From: Liolophura sinensis
Taxonomy: Eukaryota > Mollusca > Polyplacophora > Chitonida > Chitonidae
Length of the DNA: 64,000 bases
Assembly: GCF_032854445.1 (NCBI RefSeq)
Contig: NC_088295.1
Coordinates: 34,814,510 to 34,878,509 of the forward strand
Reading direction: 5' to 3'
This document shows, piece after piece, positions 44,595 through 55,856 of the stretch. Under the pieces are notes generated by a model. The model was not told where the DNA came from. It did no database searches and worked only from the letters and a program-made list of their open reading frames with translations. How positions within the stretch are numbered: position 1 is the stretch's first letter; the number at the start of each line of letters is the position of its first letter. Position numbers and translations under genes: made by a program.

Positions 44595-47500
44595 ATGGGG
44601 ACACCGTCAGTCCCCGTGGTACTGGGGTTCCTCTTCATGACAGCCAGTGCCAGAAGTTTCACTCCTGGTGGCCGGGTCAGCTGTAACCAGCCCAGTAACG
44701 TCTCCTGGTCAGTGTACGACTTCAACATGGAGGACATCCTACAGACGAAGATACAGAAGCTATCTGACTACAGAGGAGAAATTCTGCTCATTGCCAACAC
44801 GGCGACTTACTGAGGTCTAACACCGCATTACATCGGACTGAATGCACTACAGTCCGAGTTTGGCCACCAGGGTTTCCGAGTTTTGGGTGTACCGTCTAAT
44901 ATCTTTAACCAGGTATATGTAATATAGTCACTTAATTGGATTATTACGAGTTTGGGGCGTACCGTCTATTTCTTTAACTAGGTGTATATAACGTTGTCAC
45001 TTGGGATACTAGGGTTTTGGGCGTACCGTCTAGTATCTTTAATCAGGTATACATGTAACATAATCATTTGGGATATTACCAGACACTACTAGACACTACG
45101 AGCTTGGGACGTACCATCTAATATCTTTAACCAGGTATATAGAACAGTCACTTGGGATATTACGGGCTTAGGACGTACCATCTAATGTCTTTAATCAGGT
45201 ATATATAATATTGTCACTTGGGATATTACGGCTTTGGGCGTACCCTCTAGTATTTTTAATCAGGTATACATATAACATAATCATTTGGGATATTACCAGC
45301 CTGGGACGTACAATCTAATATCTTTAACCAGGTGTATAAAATATTGTCACTTGGGATAATACAAGCCTGGCGCGTACCGTCTAATATCTTTAACCAGGTA
45401 TATATAATATACATAAATATGAAATTCTGTGCCCGATGACACAAAACAATTACCACACCGGCATCATATATATCGTTAATATCTGCTGACATGGTAGTTA
45501 CAATAAACAGCTTTGAGAAATTCCAACTGAAAGTCAGATACACTGCATTAATTGCCCACTTATCTCATATAAGGAAAACTATATTTCAGGTAATTTTTAT
45601 CATCAGTTACTATGGTTATGGATAACAACAATAGTATCCAAGCGCCAAGCTATAAAATGTTAAATCCAGTTTTATACCGCATGAGACACCACAGTCTGTG
45701 TTACCACCTGTCTTCTGGATCGGACGTTTGTGGACGCATTTTAGGTCATATCGAAAGAAAATTTCTTCTTAATTCATTGTGCAACTGTGTAGACCTATAA
45801 ATGTATATTCAGGAAGAGCCCGGATGGAACGGCACAGAGATCCTGCTCGGTGTGAAGTACGTCCGCCCTGGAGGAGGTTTTGTCCCGAACTTTCCCATGT
45901 TCGCGAAAGTAGACGTCAACGGACAGAACCAGCATCCTCTGTACGCATATCTGAAGGTAAATCTCTCCTTACTTTGCTCACAAAAGTAGATGTCAACTGG
46001 CAGTACCAGCATCCTCTGTACGAATATCTAAGCGGAAGTCCCTCTTTGCTGCGCTGGCAAGAGTAGACGTCAACTGGCAGTACCAGCATCCTCTGTACAA
46101 ATATCTAAAGGTAAGTCTCTCCTTGCTATGCTTACAAGAGTGGACGTCAGTTGGCAGTACCAGCATCCTCTGTACGAATATCTAAAGGTAAGTCTCTCCT
46201 TATTGTGCTCGTAAGAGTAGTCATCAATTGGCAGTACCAGCATCCGCTGTACGAATATTTAAATGTAAGCCTGACTTTACTATAATCGCAAAAGTAGTCA
46301 ACGGCGAGTACCAGCATCACTTTTATGAATATCTAAAGTTACATGTGTACGTCTACCTTTACAATATTCACAAAAGGAGACCTCAACGGGTTATATACGG
46401 ATCCTCTGTACGAATATCTAACGGTAAGTCTGTCTTAATTATGTTCGCAAAAATAGACGTCACCTGAAAATACAGTATCACCTGCACGAGTACTTAAAGA
46501 CACCCTAATTAGGTCTAGTGGACGTCAACAATGGAATACCAGCATCCCTTGTATTGCGAACATTTAAAGGTAGGTCTAACTTTACTACATCTATGTTCGT
46601 AAGAGTGAACGTCAACGGGGGAATACCAATATCTCTTGCACGAGTGTTTAAAGATGTAGTGTACGTCTAACTTTACTGCATCTATGTTCATAAGGATAAA
46701 GGGTACATTTGTCTGAATTCACTGTGTTTATATCAGTAAAGCTCTATGAGTAACCCCTTGTAGCAGCAATCCTGTATGAAATCTTGCGCTTTTGCAGTAG
46801 ATCTTTACGGGAACGACCTGTATACAATTATTTACCGGGGGAATGCCATAGTTAAACAGTGTAGAAGTTTTCGGGATATATGATCAACAAGTGACAAGGG
46901 TGACTTAAACATCATTCCCTCCAGGAATCTGCAGGTTCACCCGGAAGCAATTTCACAATAGGTGAGTTTCGAGTTCGATCTTGAAAAGTCACATGATACA
47001 GTATTACTTTTAATACCTTCAGTGACAAAGGGTTCGATCTCAAACCTCACCTGTTGTACCTAACAAAGGCTGTACAAACTAAACTTTCCAATCATTTTCC
47101 AACCTTCAGGATCCTCGAGGTTCAAATTGATTTTATAATTGTGAACTATTAACAAGTAACAAAGGCGCATAAATTTAATTGTCGTTGCAAGAACCTACAA
47201 GATTCTCCAAGTTCGAATTCATAATTGTATATGCTTATATCATGAAATCAGGGACGCACCAACGCTATGGAAATTCGGGATCATCCAGGTGTAATTTGAT
47301 AACTGTATCCGCTTACCCCGGACCGTACAAACGTCCTGAACCATAATTCTTTAACGTATGGCTTGACAAAGGTTTCTTAGCATGGGGCTGGTATCACATT
47401 ATTGTTTTGTTGCATGGCCGCCAATGCAAACATTTTATGTAAAGCCTATACAACATCCATTATCGCTATTTGGGATTTACATTTGCTGGATAGTAAGTCA

Positions 47501-47930
47501 CTCTGTCGGTCCATTTATCCGATAACACTGTTTATTAAATCATTTTCTAAATGACAATCATCAGTCCTCTTGTATTTGTAGGCGTATCTAACTTTTCTAT
47601 TTCAACTGCGACTAATATAGCAATTATATTAGATCCAGATTCCAATTTATAAAGATTACATATTTATCGCTGCAGCTCTTTTGTCCACCGACGTCTGACT
47701 ACTTCCGTCCAGGGCTGTATTACTCTCCAATCATGGTGAACGACGTCCGCTGGAACTGGGAGAAGTTTCTGGTAAACCATCATGGCCGTGTCGTCTATCG
47801 CTACCATCACCCCATGGAGCCAGTCAAGTACATACGGGATGACATCATAGCTCTTCTGGCTCAGAGAGACAACGAGCTCGGCACCACGGCCAAACCAACC
47901 GCAGATGGTGGCGCTGTAGTCGTGGGATAG
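44595..47930 (+). CDS. GPX3-like: GPX-d: selenoprotein GPX3-like with altered active site
   Basis: A secreted GPX relative. Exons 44595-44912, 45813-45956 and 47676-47930 are phase 0 and give 238 residues. The signal peptide is within [19 protein letters not shown]. The TGA at 44811-44813 is Sec73 (ANTATY[11 protein letters not shown]), and Trp180-Asn181 (RWNWEKF) are present. The usual PCNQF is PSNIF here: the catalytic Gln is Ile103 and the neighbouring Cys is Ser. Exon 2 keeps [12 protein letters not shown], and exon 3 ([16 protein letters not shown]) resembles vertebrate GPX3 more than its neighbours do. Both introns begin with tandem copies of the preceding exon end. A SECIS is present. 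Frame and splice sites are intact, so it is a gene with changed chemistry rather than an obvious pseudogene. Confidence 0.88.
44913..45415 (+). repeat. Tandem repeat seeded by the GPX-d exon 1 end and its donor
   Basis: About seven further copies of a 65-68 base unit. Each unit contains the last coding bases of exon 1 (CGTACCGTCTAATATCTTTA then ACCAG) followed by the intron start (GTATAT) and TCACTTGGGATATTAC. Nearly every unit keeps the AG|GT boundary. Unit starts are near 44946, 45011, 45098, 45162, 45229, 45297 and 45363. One unit has an extra 20-base duplication. Confidence 0.92.
45957..46700 (+). repeat. Tandem repeat seeded by the GPX-d exon 2 end and its donor
   Basis: About nine copies of a 75-80 base unit, decaying with distance. 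Each contains the last ~50 bases of exon 2 (AGTAGACGTCAAC, CAGTACCAGCATCCTCTGTA) and the first ~25 intron bases. Several early copies still translate as QHPLYEYLK and end in AAAG|GTAAGT, a better donor than the real exon end (GAAG|GTAAAT). Between units a pyrimidine-rich stretch ends in AAG, which could resemble an acceptor. Confidence 0.92.
46701..47675 (+). other. Rest of GPX-d intron 2
   Basis: No repeat family or exon was recognised between the decayed exon-derived repeats and exon 3. Confidence 0.5.
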
Positions 47931-48083
47931 AAACGAATCAAACCACCTTTTGTTCATCTTATAAATACTAGTAGATGAAATATCTAAACTGACTGAACTG
48001 ACTGCGGTTATTCGTATATGTTGTCCCCTTATAGTATACATATTAAGTCGCAAAAGTCCCCGCAACACCTAATAGCAGACTGA

Positions 48084-48131
48084 ATGACGGGAAAGTTATA
48101 AACAGCCAATGGCTGCAAGCTTTCGCTCGAT
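48084..48131 (+). promoter_or_regulatory. SECIS element of GPX-d (with downstream AATAAA)
   Basis: ATGA (48084-48087) and CGAT (48128-48131) form the quartet. The helix pairs GAAAGTT with AGCTTTC, AAA is unpaired, and a five-pair mini-stem CAGCC/GGCTG closes on AAT. An AATAAA follows at 48270-48275. Confidence 0.88.
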
Positions 48132-48365
48132 GGATACTGTCACATCGAGGTTCTTGTGCATTCAGCCTCGATGTGGGCCGTGTCAGTCTGCTTGTTTGAT
48201 TCTCTCCGATGTTTTCATCGATTGAATATTGCATATCAGAGTGGGGTTTGATAAAACAACTTAGTGTGTAATAAAGCTCATAATTTGTCAGAAAACATGT
48301 TTAGCGCCTACATGTTGTGTGCTTTTTCTGTGTTTGTGTTTGTTTTGGGCATAATAAATTTTTTT

Positions 48366-48420
48366 TTTTTTTGATTGGTGTTTGATTGGGGAAACCCACG
48401 ACCATCCGCGGGTTGCTGAC
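48366..48420 (-). mobile_element. SINE family B fragment, inverted
   Basis: TTTGATTGGTGTTTGATTGG followed by GAAACCCACGACCATCCGCG is the reverse complement of the SINE B end with an internal deletion. It is preceded by a poly-T run, the SINE tail on this strand. Confidence 0.6.
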
Positions 48421-49050
48421 ATAAAATATATTTGAGAAAATGACTTACATATACAACTGTCCTTAATGTCCCAAATAATCAATATTTAATGAATTGTTAT
48501 TCATTACAGCAACCCGACAAAAATACGAACAAACAAAACAATCTTGCAAAATTTTACAAAGTTAGCATAACAAGCGATGTTATCTCGTTTCTCGTTCAAT
48601 ACTTGCAAGAAAATGACGTATTTATGTGTATATACTGGACTGCACACATCAGTCTAGCATATATGTACACGTTTGAATTAATTTAAATGTGTTGACAGGT
48701 CAATAAGCCATACTGAACAATAAATGTCCATTTGAAAAACAAACTTTGAAGATGTGCCTGCCATTACATCGGAAATCGAAACGAATAGTTGAAGATGAAC
48801 GCAGTCGGAGCTGGTCGAATAATAGGGGGCAATAAGGGCTATTCTGTGCATGTATGCAGTGTTTGCATAGTCTCAGCCGGAAGGCCTGTTACCCGACCGT
48901 GTAACAACCAGGCAGTTCACCCCTGCAGGCGGAATATAATAGACGTGGCTAGGGAAATTATAGGCAATCAATGTTCGAGGGAAATACCACGGGTTGTTTA
49001 ATCTATCTATGTATACATATCAGAGCAACCTGTTGCTGTTACAGAGCAGC
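48421..49050. other. Intergenic DNA upstream of GPX-e
   Basis: No gene recognised. Short open frames without domains. Confidence 0.45.
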
Positions 49051-49056
49051 TGACAG

Positions 49057-49063
49057 TATAAAA
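49057..49063 (+). promoter_or_regulatory. TATA box of GPX-e
   Basis: TATAAAA lies 91 bases before the start codon, giving a longer 5' UTR than in GPX-b or GPX-d. Confidence 0.6.
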
Positions 49064-49153
49064 GTTAATACACGAGACGTTATTAAACCGAGATTGTGAC
49101 AATACTGTGCAGTGTGAAGGCTACGTAGTAAGCGGAGAACAGGGAAGACAGGG

Positions 49154-52022
49154 ATGGTGGGGAGCACGGACAGCACCCCTCTCATGACTGTCCTTCTGAC
49201 TCTGGTTGTGACCGGTGTGACAGGGGCAGGGATGTTCTCATCGTGCCCCCATACCCCCGGGATGAAGTCTGTCTACGAGCACTCGGTGCTCAGCCTAGAT
49301 GAAGCCCGTAACATCAGTCTATCGGAGTATAGCGGTCGAGTATTACTGCTCGTCAACGTGGCGACATTCTGAGGTAATTAAAGAAAACATATGTATCTGT
49401 GTAACATTCAGTCCTCACCGAAAGTCCTCTTCGGTGAACACATCGGCAAATTACATGAACTGTCCTTTGCCTGTTTGAAAACACTGGTTGAGTCATTTCA
49501 AAGTTTCCACAAATTAGTTTAAAAAACGCTCGGTCAAACTGTGTGAAAACCAGGAGGAATTCGAATTATATGTACGAATGCGGCTTGCCAGGTCACCATG
49601 CATCTTTGATTGAGCAACCAATCACAAATTTTGACCGCTTGAGCATCATTTATTATTTTTTTTTTTATTCATTAAGTGTTGTTGAACGTCATAAGCAGTG
49701 AATTTTCACTTTTACCATGGAGGTCATGTTTAGGCAGCAATATAGCAGTCAAGTCATAGTTTTTCAATTTTCTTTTTCATATAATCATATTTCATGTTTT
49801 CAATCAAACCAAACAACTCGTGACGTCACCTAAGCCCAGTTTCACGAACCTCTCCTAACGATAGGAGCTCGCAACTACGATTAGGACGTAATGCTGAGGG
49901 TTCCTTGTGAAACTGGACCACAGGCCTCACACAATGTCGTTCGCTCCAGTGGCGCAAATGGCATTTCGTGACCGAAATAAACCCATTACAAAAAGTCCAT
50001 TTATTGCAAAGCCATACACACGTACTCTGGTTGTTTAAACTGTTCTCGTCAATTCATACGAGAGGTAGAGACTTGCACCATATTCTCCGCTGAATATGCC
50101 TGGAGTCTTGTTGAAATGGCGTCAGAATTAATAACACAAAGTGGAGGAACATACAGCCTATTTACATTTATCTTACAGAGAACCATTGTAGTCCCACAAT
50201 GCCTTATTGAAACAAATTCTTCTTATTTTAACAAGAGTTGCAGTTTCACTCACTGATGAAAAAAATATTTCAAAGAGGCTGCAGTAGCATGTCCATATCA
50301 TGAGAATTAAGTCAATAATTGTAATATATTTAAATAGGAGTGCTAACTAACCAGAATGCCATGTAGTCATTCGAAGAAGTACAAGGATTTCCGACCTAAT
50401 AGTAAAAGTCAAACGATATTTATATTCAGAGGTACGTCATTGAACTTCCGTACTTATTTGGCATATATATTTTGGTGAATGAAAATATTCCAATCATATG
50501 TTCAGTTTTATTTTTTTAGGTTGGCATTAAAGTCCATTTGTGGATTCGATGATCCACAAACTTTTTTTTCGCCCATATCTAATATCGGAAGAGCTTGTTA
50601 TGTATAATACATACACTACACCAGTAAACTTTACAAGAATTTCTGCCAATTATATGGTGAATTCAATAACGGTCGAAGTTGGTTTCGCATCACTTGTAAT
50701 CACTTGTATGTAATCGGTCACTGCATGCAGTGTGCTGGACTGAATAGTGATAGTCACTCCAGACGACTGTAGGCTTATACATAATTGATACAGATACATT
50801 CGCTATAATTATACATACTTTATACATCCACACGTCTGTTGATTGGTCTTTGCAGGCTTCACCCCTCAGTATTATCAACTGAATGCACTCACTGACACTC
50901 ACCCAGACGATGACTTCGCCATCGTGGCTTTCCCTTGTAACCAGTTCGCACATCAGGAACCCGGCGAGAACCGGACAGAAATCCTGAATGGTCTCAGATA
51001 TGTAAGACCCGGGAAAGGTTTCATACCCGGCTTTGATATCATGATGAAGATCGAAGTCAACGGCCCAAAGGAAGATCCATTCTACACTTATATAAAGGTT
51101 TGTGACTGATTCACATATTTAGAGATACACGTAGGCCTACAATGCTTTATGATAAATCTAACTCAACTTGACTTTACTCATCTTTATCTTTAAGTATCGC
51201 CAGCATGCATATGATTCAAATAGGCTTATACCGTTTTACCTCTTTCATTCATTCCATCGCAGCAATAGGCAGAGAATTTATTATAAATAAAGCGCACTAT
51301 ACAGGCTAGTTCCTTAAAGATAGACCTTCCAAAACTGAAGTAACCATCAACAGAAAGGCCACTATTCCTAAAATAACATTTACCATGTTTTATTCTCTTT
51401 CACAAAATGATTCAGTAAAGTATAGGACTCTTATAGTAGGTTTCAACACAACGGCGATTGACCATTCTTCACTGTAAACATTTAGGGTAGCTATTTTGCA
51501 TATATATTAGAACCTCATAACATACAGTACTTGAATAAAGTATACAAGAATTTCATTCATATGTGAACATAGGTGAACAGTAAAAAAAGAAGAATTTAAT
51601 TGTGAACTATATATTAAAACAATTATTCCCATTCGCCAACGAGAAACAATGAATAACAATGAAAATATAGATCACAGAATGAATCCCCCAATTAGATAAC
51701 CCTATATTCTCTTCACTGTTTACAGACTTCCTGTCCCTCTCCGACCGCCACAACCTATGACAGGGGAGAATCTTTCTGGACGCCCATCAAGGTCAATGAC
51801 ATCTCGTGGAACTTCGAGAAGATTCTCGTGGACAGAACGGGACGGCCTCGCTTTAGATTTCTGCCGGATGTTGAACCAAATGACATCCAAGACATGATTA
51901 ACGTCCTGCTGGCACAACCCAGCCCTGCCAGAGAAGCAGAACTTCTATCTAACGCATTAAAAACCCTTGACAGCGTACTCAAAGACAGAACAGCTTCCAA
52001 ACATGGCGCATCGGAACCATAG
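49154..52022 (+). CDS. GPX3-like: GPX-e: diverged selenoprotein GPX3-like
   Basis: A secreted glutathione peroxidase relative. Exons 49154-49373, 50856-51097 and 51726-52022 give 252 residues. A signal peptide lies within MVGSTDSTPLMTVLLTLVVT. The TGA at 49370-49372 is Sec73 (VNVATF-Sec-GFTPQYYQ). Gln103 (PCNQFAH), Trp182 and Asn183 (SWNFEKI) complete the tetrad. Exon 2 has QEPGENRTEIL and YVRPGKGF. Two features separate it from the other four: intron 1 is phase 1 and falls one base after the Sec codon, with no intron after PCNQF; and there is a longer, partly charged C-terminus (LKTLDSVLKDRTASKHGASEP region). It is probably the oldest branch in the array. Confidence 0.9.
49374..50855 (+). 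other. GPX-e intron 1, starting one base after the Sec codon
   Basis: A phase 1 intron, GTAATT to TTTGCAG. It contains the inverted-repeat element at 49833-49919 and is otherwise unremarkable. Confidence 0.75.
49833..49919. mobile_element. MITE-like inverted-repeat element
   Basis: GCCCAGTTTCACGAACC on the left is mirrored by GGTTCCTTGTGAAACTGGAC on the right, with inner partial symmetry around CCTAACG and CGATTAGG. No coding capacity. A related word (GTGAAACCGGGCCCAG) at about 52853 suggests a second remnant. Confidence 0.5.
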
Positions 52023-52303
52023 CCAACGAAAGATACCCACAAAGCAGTTGAATATATCTATGGAAGATATCTGCGAATTTAGGAACATATGTCACACATT
52101 CGATCAATAGTCATGCCTGTTGAGATTTCTTCACTGCCTGGACAGCATGAAGTCAATAAACTCAAATTGTAGGCCTATATATACATGTACCAGAGCAGAA
52201 AACAAAATGTTGAACACTGTTACATAATAGTGCATGGTATCATAATGACCCTTTCATTCCTGCGAGATATGAAGATGTGATAAACTCCACCACTTGGCCA
52301 AAA

Positions 52304-52354
52304 ATGACGAATCCTTTAAAACCATGGAGAAAATGGATTAAGGATTTTGACGAT
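52304..52354 (+). promoter_or_regulatory. SECIS element of GPX-e (with downstream AATAAA)
   Basis: ATGA (52304-52307), then AATCCTT pairing with AAGGATT, unpaired TAAAA, a mini-stem CCAT/ATGG around GGAGAAA, and TTGA/CGAT on the 3' side. It lies about 280 bases past the stop codon. An AATAAA is at 52602-52607. Confidence 0.87.
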
Positions 52355-53126
52355 CCCGACTTCTGATTGGCTCCGTGCATTCAGCCAATCACTGGTTGGA
52401 GAAGATCCACGTTGTGGTGGAGTTTATTCATGGCAGATATCACATGAAGGTCAAGGGTCATTTTGGCACCAGTGCACCCCAAGTCACACATATACTGTCA
52501 AGTAAAGACGCCTGAGTCACATGATTTATGTTATCACATGTACATTCGTGTCACTTAATTTTGTCCTCAACTGGAAATTGAATTTCAAGCTATGAATGTG
52601 AAATAAAGTGAGTGACTGTGAAGTTTACGATAGCATCACTCCATGTCTCGTGAAAAAGTTGTGCGAAATGCCCAAGTGATGTAACAAGTATTATGAAGTA
52701 AAAATCATCCAAGAAATTCTTTTCTTAGCTGACGAACTCAGCTATGTTGTGTTTGACTTTTTCGATAAAAACAACCCATGTCGGGCTTAAGCACAACAAA
52801 AAACCCCCCAAAGACTTTATATTAAGCAGTTTACTGAGCGCAATAAGTTAAGTGAAACCGGGCCCAGTAAGTTTTACAACAGCTAAAGAATTAGTAGACC
52901 ATCTGACGGAAAACAATATGTACAAGTAAATAAATGTTGAAGTAAGATGTGGATTACTCGGTTCAATGCCGTGTCTGTTTCACCCTTCACTTCGGATTGT
53001 CATCTGTATTTATATTATATATAGAAGCCTATTGAGGAGAGTATGTGTTTTCCAGACCATGATCTTACCATGGCTAAGATATGACAATATCTGCTGAAAC
53101 TGTCGTTCTATTTTTATATCTTTAGT

Positions 53127-53300
53127 TATTCATTTGATTGGAGTTTTGCGTCGTACTCAACAATATTTCACTTATACAACGGCGACCAGTATTAGGGTGG
53201 AAGGAGACCGGGCAGAGCCCGGGGAAGCCCATGACCATCTGCAGGTTGCTAGAAGACCTTCCCACGTGCGATTGTAGAGGAAGCCAACATGTGTAGGCTG
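53127..53300 (-). mobile_element. SINE family B, inverted, 5'-truncated
   Basis: Read on the + strand: TATTCATTTGATTGGAGTTT, then ACCGGGCAGAGCCCGGGGAA and CCATCTGCAGGTTGCTAG. This is the reverse complement of the conserved SINE B 3' two-thirds. Confidence 0.8.
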
Positions 53301-53554
53301 TCGTTCTTTCAAATAGGTAATATGTGCCGCCATTCGGTGGTCATGAGTTGATCCCTGATCTTTAATGATTGAACTCCTCGGGTAAAACACCAACACCATT
53401 TGCGTATCGTACCTAAATCAGCAAACTTCTTGCAAAGTCATTTAAACATCATACTTTCAACAGCAAACTTTTTACACACCATTATGAGCATAATACCTGT
53501 AATATGACAACAATTTAAGCATCATACTTTTAATGGCACTCTTGTTGTAAAGCG

Positions 53555-53640
53555 CTTTCCGCCATAATGCCGGTCGCTGTCGCACACGTGAAATATTCTT
53601 GAGTATATGCACGGCATAAAATGCCAATCAAACAAACAAC
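53555..53640 (+). mobile_element. SINE family B 3' fragment
   Basis: CCGCCATAATGCCGGTCGCT, GTGAAATATTCTTGAGTA and AATGCCAATCAAACAAAC. Head missing. Confidence 0.65.
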
Positions 53641-54735
53641 TCTGTAAAGGAAGATAAGCACCAAGCTTTGAACATTATGCTTATCTCAAAGCAATGATAT
53701 CACCACGCATGTAGAACTACGTTCATATGTCATTTAAATTACAGTACAATACGACCCTGACATATTGAAAGCTGTCTCTATCACGTGTCCCTGAGTTAAC
53801 TTAACGATCTCACACTGACAGTTATACAACTGCATGTTGAATTATCTAATTCAAACAACGTATTTGGACATATGTGTCAGTTGGAAATCAATATATAAAC
53901 AAAGGTGTGTTTGAACCTATTATCTGGAGTCAGCTGATGTCTTTGTAGACAACCACATCTGTTCACATGAAGATGCCATGTATACTTCATGTTACTCTCG
54001 ATCTCACTAATTCTTTTAAAAAGCTGGGTTGAACCTGGTAATCCTGGTGGATAACAGCTGGCCTCCGCTAAATGGTTCTAACAATCACGAAGGTCGCTAT
54101 TTCGATAAAAACTTTAATTTTTATTTAATATTCTGCAATAATCAATTTAATTTTGAAATATTTGTTTTAACGTATCAGTGAGCTGTCAAATCTTCTCAAT
54201 TTCAACTAAAACAGTCCAAAAATAAGCGTTTAAATCACGCTGGAAATGTTTCAGTAACATCAAAACAGATTTTGTGAAAGGGCTAACAATACTAATGCTT
54301 TGCATTGCTTGAATGAGGAATTGTAGTGGACGACCAACAAGTTGTTCCACTTGAATGGTCAACGTACAAAAAGACCATCTATAACCTTAGATGGTGAAAG
54401 GCAGTGCAATGCTGGATGTCACCTGTACTCAAAAGCAACGGATGAGATAATCACATGTTACTCGAAGTCATTTGACTGCTTAGTATACCGATTCATTTGC
54501 AGGATTCTGAGAAATTCTTAGTCAGGTGTTTTGATGCTGTTGGGATGGTAACCTACGTGTAAATAGGATGATATCCACTGTAAACAGTTTCAGCACCAAC
54601 AGTTATAATTTGTGATCATTATTTGCATCTAAAAATGGGAATTTTTCAGGCTAATTTTAGGGCCATACAAGATACTTGTTTATCTGTTTTATTGGAGTTA
54701 ATACCCATACCTCCTATTATATTTCCTTTACATGT
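53641..54735. other. Intergenic DNA without recognised genes
   Basis: AT-rich sequence on both strands with no domain-bearing frame and no clear repeat. Confidence 0.5.
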
Positions 54736-54840
54736 ATTTATTTATTTGATTAGTGTTTTACTCCGTACTCAAGAATATTCCCCTTATACGGCAGCATTAT
54801 GGTGGGAGGAAACCGGGCCGAGTCCGGTGACAGGCTCCTG
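54736..54840 (-). mobile_element. SINE family B fragment, inverted
   Basis: TTATTTATTTGATTAGTGTT, GTACTCAAGAATATTCCCCT and TTATGGTGGGAGGAAACCGG are the reverse complement of the SINE B end. Confidence 0.8.
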
Positions 54841-55856
54841 TGTCTTTGCACCGCGGTGGAGTGCACACCACCTTCGGCCACGGAGGCCTCTCCTCTACAT
54901 GTAGGCCTATATTACGGCTTTAAAGGATTTGAGTGGAGGAAAACTAACAATAAATAAATCCATGACCTCCATTAGTCACTTGACAAGGTAACCTTCTGAC
55001 TTGTAGCACAAAGTATACAGATAGTGCATAGTGTGGGATTAGTGTGGTTCCCTGACCTATCAGGGAGAGGGAACCAGTCAAACTGAGGGATGGGATAAGA
55101 GGAACTGTCAGCTCGAGAGAAGTGACATTCAAAATATCACTTTTATCATTCCCAATCCCACAACATACAACATATGTTTTATTATACCGAAAAAACAGTG
55201 TATCTTAGTCAAGATAAAATGCATCTATCTCTACAAAATGTTAGGCATTATTGAAGTTACTATTGTAGGCCTACTAATGATGATCAGGAGGTTGGTGTAT
55301 AAATACATATATGCTGGTTCACGATTTATTTATGATGATAATTTTTAGAACACTACGTGTTTGCATCAATAAATAATGTAATTAACCATATAGGCTCAAA
55401 CAAGGCCTTATTTACAAACGGTATTTTTTACACTAACCAATTAATGATTTGCAAAAGTACATCTATCAAAAAAGTAAACAGGGCATGTGGAGGCAAAATA
55501 CGAAAATATGAATATCCCGAAGGAATAATGTTAACACATTTTTTTTCAAATTTTATCACTGTTTCAAAAAACTGTTTTAAATTTGTGACAATGGCGAGTG
55601 CCAGCGGAAGCCCTGATTATAGGAGAATTATAAGCGAGCTCCCGATATACAGACTCGGCGGTCAGCAGACAATACTCGGGACAAACTAAGATTTTCAAGG
55701 AGTTTCCAGGAGTATTTGTCTTTTTAAGGACTTACGAGTACTTGAAAATGAAATTGTATCTTTTAAGGACTTTCAAGGACTGTGCGCACCCTGCTATATC
55801 ATATAGATATGTATGCACTTATAATTTATAAACCTCAATCTTCTGTCTATTGGGGG
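54841..55856. other. Intergenic DNA with possible old repeat near 55690-55795
   Basis: At about 55690-55795 the phrases TTTCAAGGAGTTTCCAGGAG and TTAAGGACTTTCAAGGACTG recur, suggesting part of an unidentified dispersed repeat. A short frame ending at 55689 (ASASGSPDYRRIISELPIY) shows no domain I can name. Nothing else is supported. Confidence 0.35.
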
